Assembly: GCA_007844125.1 (NCBI GenBank) | Contig: CM017561.1 | Coordinates: 60,986,756 to 61,050,755 of the forward strand | DNA: 64,000 nt | Direction of reading: 5' to 3' | Origin: Sinonovacula constricta | Lineage: Eukaryota > Mollusca > Bivalvia > Cardiida > Solecurtidae | In this document: positions 61,490-64,000 of the stretch, piece after piece | Position numbering within the stretch: position 1 is the first letter of the stretch | Layout: each line of letters opens with the position of its first letter | Program-made: the position numbers and the translations under genes | Notes under the pieces: generated by a model | The model's input: only the letters and a program-made list of their open reading frames with translations | Database searches by the model: none | What the model was told of the DNA's origin: nothing

Positions 61490-63091
61490 TCAACTGGCAT
61501 CAATAAGGAATCCAGAGAAATGTGTGCAGAAGGAGCAACCGCCGAGGGTATGTGGTCCATCGATGGAATTGACCTCTACCCATACTTCGTCATTTTTGTC
61601 TAAATGAATGGTAATATCAGTACTTCGTCTAAACCAATAGGTGGCGTAGCCATCTAGGAAAAGGAAACCGGTAAACACTGAGTTCCTCTTGATGTCTAGG
61701 TGAAGCTGAAACACGATCAACGTTTTAAAATTAGTTGGTAAGCAAGCGAAAAATAACTAGGGCCATAAAGATTGTAATATGCTGAGACATTATCAAAAGT
61801 TTGACATCAATAATGACTTGAGACATAAAAAAGAACTATATAACACACATAACAATCATCATATTACCCGAAGCGTGCTCTTGAGAGCGGCGTCTCTTAT
61901 GGAATGCATTTTGTATGGGGACGTTAGTGTAGGTGACCAAAACAGGAAATCGCAGATGTTCTGTGATACATTTTTCCAAGAAAAGAGCTGAGTATTCCGT
62001 TTTTAAACATTGTAGCTAGCAGCAATAATGTGTAGCTTGAAATTATAAAAAGGAAGCTAGCATTTATAAGAATTCGCAGCTGTTCGGCGAAGTATTGTTT
62101 AACAAAAGAAACTGAGTATACCGATGTTAGCAATGCAGATTGTAAATACCGATGCAGCAGAGAACAAGGAAAGCAAACAAAATAGCAAAAATACTCTACT
62201 TCCCACCAGATTTATGTTTCGTTACAGCCAAATGTTTATGTAATTCGACAGTGTAAGAGAGGGTAGAGCTACCAGGATAGCCATCTTCTTGTTTAAAGCG
62301 CATGTCCTCTACGGCGCCTTGGATGTCTCACTTCCTAGCTTTTATAGTTTTTTAGTTTAATTGTTCCTTTTTTAAAAAAAATTATTTTTACATTAATTCA
62401 CAATGACATGTACGATCATTGCTGAAATGCGGACACTATTATCAAATAAACGTTTGGGAATGATTATGGTTTGTCGAAGGGCCTCCATATATTTGTTTGT
62501 AAATAGTATGAATCTAACAGCAATTGGATGTTTCAGCCCGTCTCATTGCCTTATACTGACCAAATAAACATATTCTTTGAGGTAAAGCTATTAAAAGCTG
62601 CAAAAACAACAACAACAACAAACGTAATATAACTACATTATTACAATTTTCATATATTATGTTTTATTCTCCGCGCGATGTTTTGACATTTCTTATACCC
62701 AGTTACCTTTGAATTTCTAATTTTGAGTAATTGGGTAATCATTTTATCTTCCAAATAAATATTCTGCAGTATTTTCATAACAATCAAATGAAGAGCAATT
62801 AAATTTGAAAAGAACAGTTTCGCTTTCTCGACACTGGTCATGAAAACCATAATTACATGGTATGGTTACTGACCGAATGAGCCGTTGCCGTTGGTGGACT
62901 AGACGCTACCAAACTAAAGAAGTAGGTGCCGCTGACAGGGGCCGTAAAGATGCCGTGAACGGGATTATAGGCGTTGCCGAAGTTGGTGATGACGTTACCA
63001 AACACAACCACGTGACCTGCTGCTGCATCTACTAGGTCTGCTGACAATGTAGCCATAAAGGCCACATGCACCGGCTTTGGACATGTTATAG
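61490..63091 (-). CDS. C1q-domain-containing protein (5' end not found)
   Basis: Two exons, 62874-63091 and 61490-61705 (stop TGA), join in phase 0 to encode one full C1q domain of about 140 residues. Family signs are HVAFMATLSADL at the start, VVFGNVITNFGNAYN, GIFTAPVSGTYFFS, then LHLDIKRNS, NDEVWVEV and the closing HFSGFLI. C1q-domain proteins are secreted trimeric lectin-like molecules, greatly expanded in bivalves and used in innate immunity. The first exon begins after a CCACAG acceptor in phase 1, so an upstream exon with a signal peptide is expected, possibly beyond the window. An in-frame ATG at 63116 could start the protein instead but would give no obvious signal peptide. No collagen-like repeat or coiled coil is visible. 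Confidence 0.85.
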
Positions 63092-63119
63092 CTGTGGACA
63101 AAACATTTATAATCATAAA

Positions 63120-64000
63120 TATATTTAAAAGGAAGCAAACAGCAAATCAATGCGATCTGGACGCATATTGTTATGCTTCGCATTTTTGTACTGTTGGATA
63201 ACATACTCGCAAATGAGTACTTGCTTGCTTGAGATCGATAAACAATTTCTTATCTTTGGTTAATTTAGTTTTCAATTGACTGGTGAAAGTCATGGACACT
63301 TGGCGTAGACAATAAAGACTATACAATTAATACAATTTCCTGATTTGTTTATATTTTTTTTCTTCAGAAGAAAGTACCTATAAAACAGTGAAATCAAATG
63401 ATGATGATGACAATTTTTTTTACAACTGTCATTCGTCTTCGTTGCACCTCTCTTCTAACAAAATTGACACTATCAAGGATCAAGTGATGTTTTATGCATT
63501 ATAAACTCCAATACTGATGGGAAATTAAGTTTAAATGTTTACTACCTTAGTAAAAATTCTTTTTTAAACTGTTACGTCCTGTGGACGTTTAACAGGAACA
63601 ACACTCTACACGGTGTTACCTGGAATTTCTACAGGTGACACAGTCGCTCGTATATTCATTTGGATTGCCCTTGCGTCACCATTTGTTAATTAGGTCAAAA
63701 GTGAGGCTAGATAGCTACGCCGAAAAAATATTTATTTAAGTCTTATGCGAAACTTTGTTACCTTTTGTTTGTAAATGTTAATCATAATGGGAGTTCTTAA
63801 ATTTGAAACTAATTTTTATAAGTGACCAGATATAAATCTACATATTTAATAAAAATGCCTGCTGTAGCAATTCTTGTGGTGTTACAATTATCACTGGACA
63901 AATAAAACTACATCGGTATGGACATATCCACAGCTGCATTAGGACAGGGGTCATACCAATAATGAATCCTATGTCTTCATCTTCTGATCATAACTAAGTT
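63120..64000. other. Upstream flank of the C1q gene, no further exon recognised
   Basis: I looked on the minus strand for a signal-peptide exon ending in GT in phase 1 and found none I can defend. A hydrophobic frame starting MRSITICVQIALICC near 63180 is in a different frame from the C1q exon, with no room for an intron between. Confidence 0.4.

Noticed and set aside
63120..63204. Hydrophobic MRSITICVQIALICC frame as the C1q signal peptide
   Set aside because: It is out of frame with the C1q exon, and the gap is too short for an intron.

Overview
The window is animal nuclear DNA: AT-rich, with intron-rich genes, GT-AG introns and dense young repeats. The gene set suggests a bivalve mollusc. 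Evidence for this is a C1q-domain gene, a COQ2 gene with the paired alternative exons reported in rhodoquinone-making animals including molluscs, and abundant tRNA-derived SINEs and short inverted-repeat transposons. The species is an inference and was not tested by search. || Layout: (1) About 0.69-11.06 kb, minus strand: complete COQ2, the mitochondrial 4-hydroxybenzoate polyprenyltransferase of ubiquinone synthesis. It has seven coding positions, and position 5 exists as two homologous 131-nt exons in the same phase, so only one can be used per transcript. (2) 11.1-23.2 kb: gene-poor DNA with a foldback element, a 22-bp tandem array, a MULE transposase relic and a 2 kb hAT-type element nested in an older TA-flanked element. 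(3) 23.23-34.40 kb, plus strand: a 13-exon, 433-residue SLC37/OPA-type organophosphate exchanger. (4) 34.4-43.2 kb: intergenic, with a piggyBac-like MITE, a TAA-flanked MITE, two SINE copies and a broken reading frame. (5) 43.27-56.99 kb, minus strand: a PXK/Slob-family pseudokinase of 496 residues with an N-terminal membrane segment, a polyproline tract and a C-terminal WH2 motif; one further 5' exon near 58.5 kb is possible. (6) 61.49-63.09 kb, minus strand: two exons encoding a complete C1q domain, with no recognised secretion exon. || The genes are unrelated neighbours, not an operon. The most interesting system is COQ2. The upstream alternative exon carries Leu and Ser where the downstream, canonical exon carries Phe and Ala. 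This matches the pattern reported for the coq-2 'e' and 'a' forms of rhodoquinone-producing animals, so splicing here probably sets the ubiquinone/rhodoquinone balance, which fits a facultatively anaerobic animal. Exon boundaries were read by eye from splice sites, phase and homology.
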